From assembly GCA_014377905.1 (NCBI GenBank), contig JACMOQ010000309.1, positions 1-5,250 of the forward strand: DNA of 5,250 nucleotides, written 5' to 3'. This document shows, piece after piece, positions 1 to 5,223 of the stretch (positions are counted from its first letter, which is position 1; every line of letters begins with the position of its first letter). Below the pieces are notes generated by a model. It saw nothing but the letters and a program-made list of their open reading frames with translations, was not told the origin of the DNA and ran no database searches. The position numbers were made by a program, and so were the translations under genes. Source of the stretch: Acetobacteraceae bacterium (GTDB lineage Bacteria; Pseudomonadota; Alphaproteobacteria; Acetobacterales; Acetobacteraceae).

Positions 1-1248
1 GCCCGCCCCGACGCGGCGCTGCTGTCCACGCCCGGCCTCGCCAGCGCCGCGGCCAATCTGCGCGCCAATCGGCAGACTGAAATGCAGCGGGAACGCCAGC
101 GCGCAGCCGCCCCAGCCGGGGCCAAACTTCCGCCACTGCCGCCGGTCGAGGACCGTATCTTTCGCGCCGAAATTGCCGCCCGCTTCAGCCGGCTTGCCGA
201 AATTGAGGGCGGGTTGGCCGAGCGGCTGGTGCTGTTCTGGTCCAACCATTTCGCGATATCCTCGGCCAAGGGCAACCATGTGCGGGTGATGGCCGGCGCG
301 TTTGAGCGTGAGGCGATCCGGCCTTTCGTGCTCGGCCGGTTCGCCGACATGCTGCGGGCGGTCGAAACCCATCCGGCGATGCTGTTCTACCTCGATAACA
401 ACCAGTCAATCGGGCCGCTATCGCGTAACGGGCTGACCAGTCGGCGGGGATTGAACGAAAATCTAGGGCGCGAAATTCTTGAGCTGCACACGATGGGGGT
501 CGATGGCGGGTATGCGCAAACAGATGTCACCGCGCTCGCCCGCGCGCTGACCGGGTGGACGGTAGTGTGGCCTGATGAGGACATGGTGCATGGCGGCAAT
601 TTTGCCTTTGGCCCGGCGCGCCATGAACCGGGTGCGCAGACTGTGCTGGCACGCAGCTACGCGCAGGACGATCAGGGCCAGGCGCTGGAAATGCTCGATG
701 ATCTGGCGCGACACCCCGCGACAGCGCGCCACATCGCGCGCAAGCTCGCCTCCCATTTTGTCGCCGATGTGCCACCGCCGGAATTGGTGGATCATTTGGC
801 GACGGTATTTCTGGAAAGCGACGGCGATCTTGGTGCCGTGATGCGGGCGCTGGTGGCGGCACCGATCGTTTGGGAGGCCCAATTAACCAAGCTGCGGGCG
901 CCGCAGGAGTTTCTGGTCGCCGCCATGCGTGTCATCGGCGCAGTGACCGAGCCGGGGGCGGTGGTGGAAATGCTCAACAATCTTGGCCAGCCGCTGTGGC
1001 AACCGCCTGGGCCGAATGGCTGGGGCGATACGGTGGCCGATTGGGCGGCGCCGCAAGCGCTGACCGCGCGGCTCGATCTGGCGGCGCAATGGGGGCGGCG
1101 CAACGACGCGGTCGATCCGGTTGGGTTGGCGGACGCGGTATTCGGGCCGGGCTTGTCGCGCGATAGTCGGGACGCGATTGCCCGTGCCGAAAGCCGGCGT
1201 CAGGGGCTGGCGATCTTGTTGATGGCACCGGAGATGCAGCGCCGATGA
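1..1248 (+). CDS. DUF1800 family protein, 5'-truncated by the window edge
   Basis: The frame is open from base 1, so the true start lies upstream; the ATG at 82 is internal and has no convincing ribosome binding site. 415 residues are visible. DUF1800 proteins are commonly around 450-550 residues, so only an N-terminal piece is missing. Counting from base 1, family hallmarks appear in order: FWSNHF (about 79-84), a DNNQS segment (132-136), GLNENLGREILELHTMGV (150-167) and the ARALTGW block (about 180-186). A C-terminal part follows with LGQPLWQPPGPNGWGD and a W..PQALTAR segment, also typical. The biochemical function of DUF1800 is not established. Members are usually encoded beside DUF1501 proteins and often exported; the N-terminus that would show a signal peptide is outside the window. 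The stop overlaps the next start (ATGA), implying translational coupling with the DUF1501 gene. Family assignment is firm, function unknown. Confidence 0.93.
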   Translation, partial: ARPDAALLSTPGLASAAANLRANRQTEMQRERQRAAAPAGAKLPPLPPVEDRIFRAEIAARFSRLAEIEGGLAERLVLFWSNHFAISSAKGNHVRVMAGAFEREAIRPFVLGRFADMLRAVETHPAMLFYLDNNQSIGPLSRNGLTSRRGLNENLGREILELHTMGVDGGYAQTDVTALARALTGWTVVWPDEDMVHGGNFAFGPARHEPGAQTVLARSYAQDDQGQALEMLDDLARHPATARHIARKLASHFVADVPPPELVDHLATVFLESDGDLGAVMRALVAAPIVWEAQLTKLRAPQEFLVAAMRVIGAVTEPGAVVEMLNNLGQPLWQPPGPNGWGDTVADWAAPQALTARLDLAAQWGRRNDAVDPVGLADAVFGPGLSRDSRDAIARAESRRQGLAILLMAPEMQRR

Positions 1249-2450
1249 TCCAACGCCGCCCCCTGCTTGCCGCTGCCGCCGGGATGTTCGCCTGGGCACA
1301 TCAGCCGCGATTGCTGAGTGCGGCGGGTGGGCGCGACCCACGGCTGGTGACGATTGTGCTGCGCGGCGCACTTGATGGGTTGTCGGCGGTGGCACCGCTG
1401 GGGGACCCTGATTACGCCGGATTGCGCGAAGGGATCGCGCTCACCCGCGACGGCGAACGCCCGGCCTTGATGCTGGACGGCTTTTTCGGTCTGCATCCGG
1501 CGCTGCCGAATTTTGCGCGATTATTCGCGGCCGGCGAAGCGCTGGCGGTGCACGCAGTTGCCAGCCCCTATCGCGATCGATCGCATTTTGATGGCCAGGA
1601 CGTGCTGGAATCCGGGCAGATGGGACCGGGCATCACCGCCAGTGGATGGTTGAACCGGGCGCTGGCCGCCTTGCCACCCGGGCCGCGCGTGCAAGCGGGG
1701 TTGGGGGTGGGGGCAATGACGCCGTTGATTTTGCGTGGCGCGGCGCCAGTGCTCGGCTGGGCATCGCCGGTTGCCGGGTCCGCCGAGGACGATTTGGCGG
1801 AGCGGGTGATGGCGCTTTATCGCCACCGCGATCCGGCATTGGTCGCCGCATTGCAAAACGGCGTCGCAACCGATCGCATGGCGCGACGCAATGCCTCGCC
1901 CGGCGCCGATGGTAGACGGGGGGGCAGCGACACGGCCGACGGGATGCGCCGCGCGGCGGTGGGCGCGGCGCGGTTGTTGGCGCAACCGGATGGCCCGCGC
2001 CTGGCGGCACTCGCGTTCGATGGATGGGATACCCACGCCAATGAAGGCGGCGCGGCCGGCCGGTTGGCGCAGTTGCTCGGCGGGTTGGATGGTGCGCTGG
2101 CCGCGTTTCAGACCACGCTCGGTGCGGCCTGGCGCGACACGGTGATTATCGTGGCGACCGAGTTCGGTCGTACCGCGCGGGTGAACGGCACGACCGGCAC
2201 CGATCACGGGACGGCAACGGTCGCGTTGCTGGCAGGCGGCGCGGTGCGTGGCGGACGGGTGGTGGCGGACTGGCCGGGCTTGCAAGCCGCGCAGTTGTAT
2301 GAAGGCCGCGATTTGCGGGCAACGATTGATGTCCGGGCGGTGTTCAAGGGTGTGCTGGCCGATCTGCTCGGGCTGTCGCCGGCGGTGCTCGGGCGGGATG
2401 TGTTTCCGGGATCGGGCGCGGTTCTACCTATGCCGGGGCTGATCGTTTAG
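1245..2450 (+). CDS. DUF1501 family protein (alkaline-phosphatase-like fold), probably exported
   Basis: 401 residues, a normal length for DUF1501. The start is the ATG of an ATGA overlap with the DUF1800 stop; a GGAG at 1230-1233 lies 11 bases upstream. The N-terminus has paired arginines (R4-R5) followed by an Ala-rich hydrophobic stretch to about residue 18, resembling the Tat-type signals common in this family, though the motif is minimal. Family motifs seen: VTIVLRGALDGL (35-46), SPYRDRSHFDGQD (107-119), LAFDGWDTH (256-264), TEFGRT (305-310) and GTDHGT (318-323). The last two resemble the metal-binding part of the alkaline phosphatase/sulfatase superfamily, where Asp and His bind metal. 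No substrate is known and I infer none. It forms a unit with the DUF1800 gene upstream and converges with the hydrolase gene downstream, with stop codons interlocking at 2447-2450. The stretch at residues 209-235 is Arg/Gly/Asp-rich and looks like a flexible insert. Confidence 0.94.
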   Translation: MIQRRPLLAAAAGMFAWAHQPRLLSAAGGRDPRLVTIVLRGALDGLSAVAPLGDPDYAGLREGIALTRDGERPALMLDGFFGLHPALPNFARLFAAGEALAVHAVASPYRDRSHFDGQDVLESGQMGPGITASGWLNRALAALPPGPRVQAGLGVGAMTPLILRGAAPVLGWASPVAGSAEDDLAERVMALYRHRDPALVAALQNGVATDRMARRNASPGADGRRGGSDTADGMRRAAVGAARLLAQPDGPRLAALAFDGWDTHANEGGAAGRLAQLLGGLDGALAAFQTTLGAAWRDTVIIVATEFGRTARVNGTTGTDHGTATVALLAGGAVRGGRVVADWPGLQAAQLYEGRDLRATIDVRAVFKGVLADLLGLSPAVLGRDVFPGSGAVLPMPGLIV

Positions 2451-3193
2451 GGGGTGTGGCGCTTTAGGAACGCCACCACCCGCGCTTCCTGCGTCGCGAT
2501 ATGCTCTGGACCGCGCCAGTCGGTCAGCACCTCCACCCCCGGCAGCAGTGCGGCAAGTTCGGCGCTGGTCTCGGCGGGATGGGGAATATCGGTGCCGGGC
2601 AGCAGGAAGGTGGGCACTGTGCAGCTCCGCGCAAAGTCGCGATCGACGCAGAACACAAAATCGCGGCCCCACATGTTGCGCCCGAAGCTGGCGAGCGCTG
2701 CTTCGTCAAGTTCTGGGCGCGCGGCGCGCTGATCGCGGCTCCAGGCGATGTGGCTGTCGGGGAAATAGCCGGTTTCGGTCGGGTGCAGGCCGATCGGGTT
2801 TTGCAGCACCGCGGCAGTGACGCGGGTGGGCGCGACTTTGATCGCATTGAGGCAAAAGCTGCCGCCGATGCAGCCGCCAAGCACATGGAACTTGTCGAAC
2901 CCGAGATGATCCAGCAGCGCGATATGGTCGGCGGAGTAGGTATCCCAGCCATGGTCGGCTTCGATCGCGGTGCGCGACGCACCGGCATTGCGCTGGTCCA
3001 TTTCGATGGCGGTGAAGCCGGCGGCGGGCAGTGCCTGGGTCCAGTTTACCCAGGGGCGCGGCGGACCGCCAGGCGGGGCTGGCCACATTTCCATTCGCGA
3101 CCGCAGGCCGCCGGGGGCGAACAGCAGCACCGGGTAGCCGGTGCCGTGGGTGCGGTAAGTGATTTGGCCATCGGGGCGGGTAAGGACAGGCAT
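2447..3193 (-). CDS. alpha/beta fold hydrolase with a cysteine nucleophile elbow
   Basis: 248 residues, typical of a single-domain alpha/beta hydrolase. Seen in order: an N-terminal beta segment with H16-G17; FAPGG (26-30), the usual oxyanion-hole region; EMDQRNAG (64-71), matching the family's D-x-R-x-x-G turn; and HVLGGCIGG (103-111), the nucleophile elbow G-x-C-x-G with Cys108 where most relatives have Ser. LLPGTDIPHP (198-206) supplies a likely acid, Asp202, and GPEH (228-231) the likely catalytic His231. The predicted triad is therefore Cys-Asp-His, as in dienelactone hydrolase, although the rest of the protein looks more like general alpha/beta hydrolase family 1. No signal peptide is seen, so it is probably cytoplasmic. 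The ATG is supported by GGAG (3200-3203), six bases upstream. It is transcribed alone, divergent from the acid phosphatase gene and convergent with DUF1501. The substrate cannot be told from sequence; ester, thioester or lactone hydrolysis is plausible. Confidence 0.9.
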   Translation of the reverse strand: MPVLTRPDGQITYRTHGTGYPVLLFAPGGLRSRMEMWPAPPGGPPRPWVNWTQALPAAGFTAIEMDQRNAGASRTAIEADHGWDTYSADHIALLDHLGFDKFHVLGGCIGGSFCLNAIKVAPTRVTAAVLQNPIGLHPTETGYFPDSHIAWSRDQRAARPELDEAALASFGRNMWGRDFVFCVDRDFARSCTVPTFLLPGTDIPHPAETSAELAALLPGVEVLTDWRGPEHIATQEARVVAFLKRHTP

Positions 3194-3199
3194 CTTCGG

Positions 3200-3203
3200 C
3201 TCC
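3200..3203 (-). promoter_or_regulatory. Ribosome binding site of the alpha/beta hydrolase gene
   Basis: On the minus strand GGAG stands six bases before the ATG at 3193. This supports that start over any internal Met such as residue 34. Confidence 0.6.
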
Positions 3204-3220
3204 GGTTGCAGGGACGTTGC

Positions 3221-3249
3221 ATTGTATTAGCGCGGTCACCGTCGGGTAA
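3221..3249 (-). promoter_or_regulatory. Candidate sigma70-type promoter for the hydrolase gene
   Basis: Read on the minus strand, TTACCC (3249-3244) and TACAAT (3226-3221) are separated by 17 bases. The -10 matches TATAAT at 5 of 6 positions and the -35 matches TTGACA at 3 of 6. Initiation about 7 bases downstream would give a leader of roughly 20 bases containing the GGAG. The spacing and placement are good, but GC-rich alphaproteobacterial promoters are hard to call by eye. Confidence 0.4.
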
Positions 3250-3261
3250 GCTAGGGCATCG

Positions 3262-3288
3262 TCCGATCGGCTTGGCTTTTCGATCGGA
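3262..3288. promoter_or_regulatory. 8-bp perfect inverted repeat between divergent genes (possible operator or hairpin)
   Basis: TCCGATCG (3262-3269) and CGATCGGA (3281-3288) are exact reverse complements separated by 11 bases. No T run follows on the plus strand. On the minus strand the repeat lies just upstream of the hydrolase -35 candidate, so it is placed more like a regulator binding site than a terminator. No regulator gene is present in the window. GATC-containing palindromes are common in such genomes, so chance is possible. Confidence 0.4.
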
Positions 3289-3310
3289 TAAAGATGATCG
3301 TGAAAACAGG

Positions 3311-3353
3311 ACTCTAGAGCGTGTCTAGCTATTCAACCTGAACGGATCACGAG
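3311..3353. repeat. Possible REP-like palindromic patch
   Basis: This stretch packs several short inverted repeats: CTAGA/TCTAG (3314-3318 and 3324-3328), TTCA-ACC-TGAA around 3332-3342, and CGTG/CACG flanking the latter. Nested small palindromes in an intergenic region, with TCTAGAGCGTG and GATCACG ends, resemble the dispersed palindromic elements found in many alphaproteobacteria. This is pattern resemblance only; a second copy is not present in the window, so repetition is not shown. Confidence 0.3.
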
Positions 3354-3387
3354 CAGGCTTGCGCGCCCGCTGTCACTGAAGTTTCGC

Positions 3388-3416
3388 TTGTTCGCAAACG
3401 CACCTACCGTTGTAAT
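3388..3416 (+). promoter_or_regulatory. Candidate promoter for the acid phosphatase gene
   Basis: TTGTTC (3388-3393) and TGTAAT (3411-3416) are separated by 17 bases; the -10 matches the consensus at 5 of 6 positions and the -35 at 3 of 6. Transcription would start near 3423, giving a leader of about 23 bases with the GGAG at 3435-3438. A start of transcription there would rule out translation from the ATG at 3422. Confidence 0.45.
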
Positions 3417-3434
3417 TAGCTATGTCCCATCCTT

Positions 3435-3438
3435 GGAG
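3435..3438 (+). promoter_or_regulatory. Ribosome binding site that decides the phosphatase start
   Basis: GGAG lies seven bases before the ATG at 3446. The in-frame ATG at 3422 has only AT-rich sequence upstream and no Shine-Dalgarno match, and using it would put eight polar or bulky residues ahead of the signal peptide. Confidence 0.65.
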
Positions 3439-3445
3439 CTATTGC

Positions 3446-4159
3446 ATGATCAATTCAAAACGCCTTTTGCTCGCCAGTTGTCTGGCGATGTCCCTTGCGC
3501 TGCCGGCCTTCGGCGCTGAGCCTTACGTGACTGCGAAAATGATGGATCTTGCAATCCTGATGCAGCCGCCGCCGGTTACTGGCGGGCCAGCCGACAATGC
3601 CGATTTTAAGGCGGTGCTGGCGGTTCAGGCGCAAGCCAGCGACCAGCGCAAGGCCCAGGCACTAGCGGACTCGGCGGAAACCATTTTCGTCATGTTCACC
3701 AGCGTGCTTGGCAACCAGTTTGTGACCGCAACTCTGCCGAAAGCCAGTGAGTTGTTTGCCCGGGTGAGTGCGAGCGAGGGCGACACGCTTGACGCCGCCA
3801 AGCCGATCTTTGGCCGCGTGCGTCCCTGGATTGCGCATCCCGAAGTAAAGCTTTTTGCCAAACCGTCCAAGAGCGGCTCCTACCCCTCGGGGCACACGAC
3901 GAAAGTGGCGATCGATGCCATTGTGCTGTCGGCCATGGTCCCGGAGAAGCGGCGTGAAATCTGGGTGCGGGCCGAGGATTACGCCCAAAGCCGCGTCGTT
4001 GGCGGCATGCATTATCCGACCGACCTTGAGGCTGGCTGGCGCGCTGGTACCGCAATCGCGGCAGTCATGTTCCAGTTGCCGAATTTCCGCGCCGACTTTG
4101 AGGTAGCGCGGACCGAGGTTCGCACTGCGTTGGGACTTGGGCCATTGCCGGCCAGATAA
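3446..4159 (+). CDS. Secreted class A-type nonspecific acid phosphatase (PAP2 superfamily)
   Basis: 237 residues from the preferred ATG, close to the usual 230-250 of class A bacterial acid phosphatases (PhoN/PhoC type). A signal peptide is clear: MINSKR, a hydrophobic core to about residue 20, then cleavage near A-F-G-A (23/24), so the enzyme should be periplasmic or secreted. The complete PAP2 signature is present: K-x6-RP at K119 to R126-P127 (KPIFGRVRP), PSGH at 147-150, and SR-x5-H-x3-D at S182-R183, H189 and D193 (SRVVGGMHYPTD). In this family the second and third motif histidines act as acid/base and phosphohistidine nucleophile. The expected reaction is release of phosphate from a range of phosphomonoesters, vanadate-sensitive and metal-independent. 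An in-frame ATG at 3422 would add eight residues but lacks a ribosome binding site. It appears monocistronic: a promoter candidate precedes it, and 126 bases with hairpins separate it from the aldolase gene. Substrate range cannot be predicted. Confidence 0.94.
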   Translation: MINSKRLLLASCLAMSLALPAFGAEPYVTAKMMDLAILMQPPPVTGGPADNADFKAVLAVQAQASDQRKAQALADSAETIFVMFTSVLGNQFVTATLPKASELFARVSASEGDTLDAAKPIFGRVRPWIAHPEVKLFAKPSKSGSYPSGHTTKVAIDAIVLSAMVPEKRREIWVRAEDYAQSRVVGGMHYPTDLEAGWRAGTAIAAVMFQLPNFRADFEVARTEVRTALGLGPLPAR

Positions 4160-4160
4160 C

Positions 4161-4177
4161 CCCGGGTAATGCCTGGG
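4161..4177 (+). terminator. Short GC hairpin after the phosphatase gene, weak terminator candidate
   Basis: CCCGGG (4161-4166) and CCTGGG (4172-4177) can form a 6-bp stem with one G-U pair and a 5-base loop, directly after the stop codon. No T run follows, so factor-independent termination is doubtful. Confidence 0.3.
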
Positions 4178-4192
4178 TCGTGGTTAACCGTG

Positions 4193-4216
4193 GCGGCGGG
4201 ATCGCCATTGCGCCGC
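4193..4216. other. GC-rich hairpin between phosphatase and aldolase genes
   Basis: GCGGCG (4193-4198) and CGCCGC (4211-4216) are perfect 6-bp inverted arms around a 12-base loop. There is no T tract on the plus strand. It may help end phosphatase transcription or lie in the aldolase leader; its composition also makes chance likely. Confidence 0.25.
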
Positions 4217-4228
4217 GCCGTCGCGCCC

Positions 4229-4260
4229 GTTAGCGTCGTTCGGTGGAAGCAGCGCTAACA
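4229..4260. promoter_or_regulatory. Inverted repeat upstream of the aldolase gene, LacI-family-like operator candidate
   Basis: GTTAGCG (4229-4235) and CGCTAAC (4253-4259) are perfect 7-bp inverted arms separated by 17 bases, ending 26 bases before the aldolase ATG. The right arm belongs to AGCGCTAACA (4251-4260), which equals the last ten bases of TGTTAGCGCTAACA, a palindrome of the kind bound by LacI-family sugar regulators in alphaproteobacteria. The left four bases of that palindrome do not match, so it would be a degenerate site or one of two half-sites. Control of a catabolic aldolase by such a repressor would make sense, but no regulator gene is in the window. Confidence 0.4.
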
Positions 4261-4268
4261 ATAATATG

Positions 4269-4273
4269 GGAGG
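4269..4273 (+). promoter_or_regulatory. Ribosome binding site of the aldolase gene
   Basis: GGAGG inside a longer GGGAGGGA run lies 12 bases before the ATG at 4286. The spacing is slightly long but the match is strong, and no nearer site exists. The ATG at 4266 is out of frame and closes after seven codons. Confidence 0.6.
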
Positions 4274-4285
4274 GATCAAGATCAG

Positions 4286-5035
4286 ATGAACGCAATCAAG
4301 GACGCCATCAAGTCAGGTAAAACCGTGGTCGGGACGGCCGGGGCACCGAATGTCGATGTGTTGATGCTGGCCGATGCCGGCTACGATTTCCTGCTGTTCG
4401 ACACCCAGCATTCCCCCTGGGAAATCAAGCAGCTGCAACCGTCGATCCAGTCGATGCGTGGCAAAATGACGGCGCCGTTGGTGCGCGTGAGCGCCAACCA
4501 GGCCGACCAGATCTGCTTCGCGCTTGACGCCGGCGCCCGTGGCATTGTTGTGCCAATGGTCAACACCCGTGCGGAAGCCGAGGCGATCGTGCGCGCCTGC
4601 CGCTACTTCCCCGCCGGCAACCGCAGCAACGCCGGCGAGCGCGGCGAGTGGGGCGTTTTCAAGAATTACCGTGACTATATGGATACCGTTAACAATGATC
4701 TGGTGATTGCGCCGATGATCGAGACCAATCAGTCGCTGGAAAATCTCGATGCCATCGCCTCGGTCCCTGGCGTCGATGTGCTGCTGATCGGCCCGTCCGA
4801 CCTTTCGATTGAGCTTGGGGTGCCGCTGAACTATGCGTGCGACACATATCAGCGCGCGCTGGATAAAATTGCGGCGACCGCCGCCAAGCACGGCATTGCG
4901 GCGGGAATGTACTTCATTCCGCCCGAGGTGGACCCGAACTTTTTCGTCCAGAAGGGGTTCAAGTTCTTCACCATGCCGTGGGCCCCCTGGGCGCAGGCCG
5001 GAATGCGGAGCGCCCTGGCGGGGATTCAGCGCTAA
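4286..5035 (+). CDS. HpcH/HpaI family aldolase (class II, metal-dependent)
   Basis: 249 residues, slightly shorter than the roughly 260 of E. coli HpcH and RhmA. Family members cleave or form C-C bonds between pyruvate (or a related 2-oxoacid) and an aldehyde, in catabolism of aromatics or sugar acids. Key positions of E. coli HpcH recur at a constant offset of three: Asp39 and His42 in FDTQHSP (D42/H45, the His being the catalytic base), Arg67 in PLVRVSAN (R70), metal ligands Glu146 in MIET (E149) and Asp172 in LIGPSDLS (D175). GARGIVVPMVNT (83-94) is another family block. Gln41 replaces the Glu before His seen in HpcH (GEHAP), and residues 112-125 differ from the usual GxRGxG-type loop, so the substrate probably differs from HpcH, RhmA or GarL. 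No signal peptide, so cytoplasmic. It has its own intergenic region with an operator-like repeat and is the last complete gene before the tRNA remnant. The family is secure, the substrate unknown. Confidence 0.92.
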   Translation: MNAIKDAIKSGKTVVGTAGAPNVDVLMLADAGYDFLLFDTQHSPWEIKQLQPSIQSMRGKMTAPLVRVSANQADQICFALDAGARGIVVPMVNTRAEAEAIVRACRYFPAGNRSNAGERGEWGVFKNYRDYMDTVNNDLVIAPMIETNQSLENLDAIASVPGVDVLLIGPSDLSIELGVPLNYACDTYQRALDKIAATAAKHGIAAGMYFIPPEVDPNFFVQKGFKFFTMPWAPWAQAGMRSALAGIQR

Positions 5036-5071
5036 CGCATCATCCTGACGGTTTGCGACTAAACGACAAAA

Positions 5072-5107
5072 CTCTCGTGGTCGTCCACCGTTTGGGCACC
5101 ACGAGAG
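5072..5107 (-). terminator. Strong hairpin with a T run on the minus strand (possible tRNA or bidirectional terminator)
   Basis: CTCTCGTGGT (5072-5081) and ACCACGAGAG (5098-5107) are perfect 10-bp inverted arms around a 16-base loop, which can pair further inside through CCA/TGG. On the minus strand the stem is followed by AGTTTTGTCGTTT, giving a short T run; on the plus strand none follows. It sits 70 bases beyond the CCA end of the tRNA remnant on that remnant's strand, fitting the original tRNA terminator. It also lies 36 bases after the aldolase stop and could serve both directions. Confidence 0.6.
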
Positions 5108-5177
5108 GACTGGCGCGCTTGGCCGCTGGCGCCCCAGATGAGGGTTTGGAAACGACGAATGAGGCAGTGAGAGATTT

Positions 5178-5223
5178 TGGTGGGCGCAGCAAGGCTCGAA
5201 CTTGCGACCCGCTGATTAAGAGT
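5178..5223 (-). pseudogene. 3' half of a tRNA-Lys(CUU) gene, 5' half absent
   Basis: Read on the minus strand from 5222, the anticodon loop CTCTTAA (anticodon CTT, lysine) is followed by stem strand TCAGC (5215-5211), variable region GGGTC, a perfect T arm (GCAAG, loop TTCGAGC, CTTGC; 5205-5189), acceptor 3' strand TGCGCCC (5188-5182), discriminator A and encoded CCA (5180-5178). Upstream, where GCTGA should complete the anticodon stem, the sequence is ACCAA, which pairs at only two of five positions. No D arm and no GGGCGCA acceptor strand occur before the window end. A complete tRNA cannot be built. Identity stops sharply at the anticodon loop, the usual edge of a tRNA attachment site. It cannot be a functional tRNA unless an interrupting element is removed. 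Confidence 0.8.
5178..5223. other. Putative attachment site (att) of an element integrated at tRNA-Lys
   Basis: Tyrosine integrases of phages and islands often use the anticodon-loop-to-3'-end part of a tRNA gene as the identity core; the incoming element restores one copy and displaces the native 3' half to its far end. This isolated 46-base 3' half fits the displaced copy. With the tRNA on the minus strand, its upstream side (bases above 5223) would be element DNA and its downstream side (bases below 5178) chromosome. No integrase gene or second core copy is in the window, so this is inference from structure. Confidence 0.55.

Noticed and set aside
1521..2285. Minus-strand open frame (254 codons) opposite DUF1501
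   Set aside because: Its product is Arg/His/Gln/Ala-rich without family motifs, and the plus strand here encodes clear DUF1501 motifs.
2501..3328. Long plus-strand open frame (275 codons) antisense to the alpha/beta hydrolase
   Set aside because: It lies opposite a gene with a full hydrolase motif set; the translation is Gly/Ala/Arg-rich with no recognisable domain. Long open antisense frames are expected in GC-rich DNA.
3422..3445. Upstream ATG as the phosphatase start
   Set aside because: There is no ribosome binding site before it and it falls at the predicted transcription start; the ATG at 3446 has GGAG at good spacing and begins a classic signal peptide.
4239..4267. Promoter TTCGGT-N17-TAATAT ahead of the aldolase
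   Set aside because: The implied transcription start would fall at or past the ribosome binding site, so the signal is inconsistent with the gene start.
4266..4289. Seven-codon mini-ORF (MGGIKIR) overlapping the aldolase start
   Set aside because: It begins inside the Shine-Dalgarno run and has no ribosome binding site of its own; most likely chance.
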